Position numbers and translations under genes: made by a program
Source: Formicarius rufipectus
Taxonomy: Eukaryota; Chordata; Aves; Passeriformes; Formicariidae
DNA: 64,000 nt
Direction of reading: 5' to 3'
NCBI GenBank assembly: GCA_013399695.1
Contig: VXAU01001352.1
Coordinates: forward strand, 790,409 to 854,408
Shown: positions 60,901-64,000 of the stretch, one piece after another
Layout of the letters: each line of letters starts with the position of its first letter
How positions within the stretch are numbered: position 1 is the stretch's first letter
Notes under the pieces: generated by a model
The model's input: the letters and a program-made list of their open reading frames with translations, nothing else
What the model was told of the DNA's origin: nothing
Databases searched by the model: none

Positions 60901-63900
60901 TTATCTGTAGATACTTGATAATACATATTTACAGTGCACAGGTCTGTCCCTGCAAGCAAAGGAATACAGAGGTGTCTGTATCATTGCGTTACAGCAGCTT
61001 TAATGTTACAAGTTCAAAGGTTACTTTTAAGGATTAGTTCTTAATTAAAGGAGCAAAGAAATGGGTCTATAGGGTTTCAGGAAAGCAGTTTTAAATATAG
61101 ATTTAAAAATACTTAGCTGAATATGTCATACAGATGTACCCAAACTTCCATTTGAGAGATTGATTGTATTGTAGATATTCCTGCTGCAAGAAGTGTCTCG
61201 AACACTGAGGTCCTGAGTCTTGAATTACAGGGGAATTTGGAGTAAGAGACTTACAATGTTAATTTTTTTATTTCTAGGCAATATAATGTCAGTAGGAATG
61301 TTCAGTTGGGATATCTTTTTTACACTTATAGTTCAGCAGTTTGCTTTAGAACTGTAAGATATAGGTAGACCAATTCTTTGTGTTCTTTATTAAAGACATA
61401 AATTGTTTATGCTGAAAGGTGTTTTTGGATAGTGCCTTTTTAGTGGGACTAAATATTTGGAGAGACCAAAGAGAATGAAGTGAGTCAGGAAGAGAGAGAA
61501 GGAAAAAACACAGTAGTCCTGGGGATGTCTGTAACAGTACCATGGGACAGTAGAAACAAAATCATCTTTTCAATTTGTTGAACTTGTCACACAGTTATTA
61601 TAAATGGGCCCAAAGGCCTTTGAGTTCACTCAGCTAAGTGGATTAATACACAAAACACTGAAATATTTACTTTGCTGTGGTCTACATGAGTTTATTTGTT
61701 TGATAATACTATGACTGCTGCTAATTACTCCTTTTGGCCAGCTAATTTGACTATGACCAAGGCACCCAATTCAGACAAGGAAGCCAGAGGGAGCCAAAAG
61801 CCTTTTTCCTCCATGATTTATTGGAAAAACAATAAGAAGCAAACTGGTTCATGGACTATGTGGGCATATACACTCGAGCAAGTGATCAGTTCATTGACTG
61901 AAATGGAATTATTCTTCATCCTAAGCAGCAAGTTGAACTGAGACCTTGATAGAGCCTAAGCAACTCTTAGTTCCAAAATTGCTGTCTTTACTAAGTCTCT
62001 GATTCCCTTTGCATTTTCTGCCTGTTGCTTTAGTGATGCAATTGCAATATCTAGTGAGTATTATGTTATGATCCTTTTTTTCCTATTGTACTGTGAACAA
62101 GTGCTTTGGAGAAACCTCGATGTGTATTTTTTCCCATAACTGAAAATATTGTATTCGTCTCATCAAGGAAGCTGAAGTAAGTTGCAGCACTGTGTTCCCA
62201 AGAGATATTTTTTCAGGATAGAAGTCTCCTTGTGAAACTTCTTGTGAAGAATTTTGGTTTTGGAACTCCTACCCATCCCTATTTCTACAGCATAGAATAT
62301 AAATAAACAAATGGAATGAATTCTTGGCTCCTTTATATTCAAAATTACTTGTTTCAAGATTTCTGTCAGGCTGGGTTTTAATTCACTATGTCCTTCCCAG
62401 AGTTAAGCTTGGTGTAGTGTTTGCTTCTAGAAATGTGGAAAGCTAAACGAGAAGCTTGTTGTGTCTTTAGAATTAAAGGCCCATTGTAATGGATGCATCT
62501 CACCTGCCAGGGAAACCTGTGTGCAGAATGGCAGCTGTGTAGTGTTGCATGCAAATACAGAAGAATATCTAATTATAAGTATTTCAACATCTTCACAGAG
62601 CCATTTGCTGTGGTAGAAAAAGCATCACTGTGGAGTGTGACCCCAAACTGAGAGATGACAGGGACAAAGGGTTATTAATAAATGACACACTCTTGTGACT
62701 CACTAAACTCTCTATAACCAGCAGTGTGTTTCATCCTGTATTGCTGAGGGAGTAAAAACAGAAGAAAAAGTTCTTTCTGCGTCCTCCCAGATGCATTTCC
62801 TCACCTGCTGAGATTTGCCAGGAGACCAAAGCACACATTAGAGACTGTTCAGCATTTGAGCTGAATGAAGTGACACTGGGCTGTCATAAACTGCAGCAAA
62901 GTCCAGCTGCAAAGTGTTTTTCAACACTACTCAGTGATAAGGAATTTTCATTGTAGTTAGTGTAGGTGAATATAATTTTTGCTAGCAGTTAAATGCTTAT
63001 TTGCTGTGTATTTCCCCAGGTTTTGTGCTGTACTGAATCACTGCATCTGTGATTTACAGTTAAATGTTTGCTTTAAATGTGGCAGTGACACATGCACACT
63101 GCCTCTTCAGAATACATGGAGAAAGAAGAAGAAGAAGAAAATGAAATGGCATTCTTTATTTTGTTTTTCTTTTTTTCTGGAAATTCTGATATAATTCACA
63201 TACTGGAGTATGAATGGTGGACTCTGAATCAATTGCTGCATGTTTTGTTGTAGATGAGACTGATTAGTAGGTACAAAATAGTGTCAACAGTTTGGTCATC
63301 ATAGCAAATTTCTTCCATCCAGGGGAAAAATATGGAGAAAATAACATTTTCAGGAAGAACCGGTCCCATTGCCTACTGTTTAGGCAAGCATTTGTACAAC
63401 CTGTGAACAGAATAAAACCAGTTTGTTGTGTGTGGCGAATTAGTGATAACCTTGCATGGTAACTGCAAGGTTTTATTGTGGTACTTGGCTTCAGATAGTC
63501 AAATTCTGGATTCTCTTAAAGAATTTAGAATAAAAATCTGCCAATTGTCATAACAGAACCACTGATTTGCATGCATTGCTGCATAACATAAATCTTCACT
63601 TCTTTTTCCTAATATATAATCATACTTACAAGATATATATTAAGCCCCTCAAATTCTGGTTACTAAATTAGTATGCCGTATTTTTCACAAAGTTAATATT
63701 TTTCTAGCTCTATCTAATAACTTGATACATCTCTCCTTATCTTCTAATGACAGATGACTTATTAAGGCCTACCACTTAATTAATATCACAGAACATGTGG
63801 GGAGCTGAAGAATTGAGAAGTGTTTTCCATAGCTTGGACATGTAAAATGAGAAGCATGGGGGAAAACAGAGAGATAATCTTGTAACTGAGAAAAAGCCTT

Positions 63901-64000
63901 TGTGATTTGAGCTTGGGATTGAGGTTCAGGAAATGGTGAGTTATAGCCCACAAATCCATCATGCTTCCCACTACACATTGGACAAGACACTGATTTTTTT
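58000..64000. other. Intron 8, last 6 kb without recognised elements
   Basis: AT-rich unique sequence with T-runs (58541-58552, 58651-58660) and a short GAA run (63122-63138). It includes one 171-codon ORF (59804-60319) with no recognised domain. No SUGCT exon 9 was identified, so intron 8 continues past the window. Confidence 0.5.

Larger units (their letters stand above)
1..64000 (+). other. SUGCT: SUGCT gene locus (exon 1 end to intron 8, 3' part missing)
   Basis: The whole window lies inside one host gene. From family knowledge, SUGCT is a mitochondrial family III CoA-transferase that moves CoA from succinyl-CoA to glutarate in lysine/tryptophan catabolism, and its loss causes glutaric aciduria type 3 in people. 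In the sequence, seven spliced segments with GT/AG borders and compatible phases join into one open frame. That frame matches the protein from the start of the CoA-transferase domain through the catalytic-aspartate block. Introns are 98 bp, 3345 bp, 767 bp, 2082 bp, 28.3 kb and 7.8 kb (introns 2-7); intron 1 is about 4.25 kb. The remaining C-terminal exons were not found before the window end, so intron 8 exceeds 16.7 kb. No other host gene was recognised on either strand. Confidence 0.95.

Overview
The window is vertebrate nuclear DNA, almost certainly from a bird. The evidence for a bird is the set of CR1 non-LTR retrotransposon copies, including 3' ends with the ATTCTATG / ATTCTGTG type tail, together with compact introns and avian-style solo LTRs. 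There are no bacterial operons, no CRISPR array and no intact intronless genes. The only host gene I can support is SUGCT (formerly C7orf10), which encodes succinyl-CoA:glutarate CoA-transferase, a mitochondrial family III CoA-transferase. It runs left to right on the + strand.

Gene layout: exon 1 probably ends at base 7, where CAG|GTAG has the phase that exon 2 requires. Exons 2-8 lie at 4258-4309, 4408-4481, 7827-7912, 8680-8730, 10813-10933, 39241-39332 and 47158-47301. They join in one open frame of about 209 codons with GT/AG junctions throughout. The frame covers the N-terminal half of the enzyme and ends just after the block holding the presumed catalytic aspartate (codon 47194-47196). 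The C-terminal exons lie beyond 64000. Intron 6 is by far the largest complete intron (28.3 kb) and contains a 719-base assembly gap.

Region by region: 1-680 is the 3' part of a CpG island with a 12/13-bp minisatellite. 680-10812 holds exons 2-5, short introns and one CR1 fragment. 10934-39240 (intron 6) holds the gap, a decayed CR1 with ORF1-esterase, endonuclease and RT remnants that is split by a solo LTR, an inverted pair of related CR1 copies, a direct-repeat pair around an LTR-like block, and another LTR-like block. 39333-47157 (intron 7) holds a CR1 3' end and a CR1 ORF2 fragment that stops close to the exon 8 acceptor. 47302-64000 (intron 8) holds an antisense CR1 cluster at 52.9-57.5 kb and a solo LTR with a perfect 6-bp target-site duplication.

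I did not find a new biological system. The most useful observations are the exon-level gene model, two precisely bounded solo LTRs, the fact that all four LTR-like blocks are antisense to the host gene, the contrasting state of the CR1 ORF1 esterase GDS box in two copies, the minisatellite at the start of intron 1, and two long unassigned ORFs that may be chance or may mark conserved intronic sequence.
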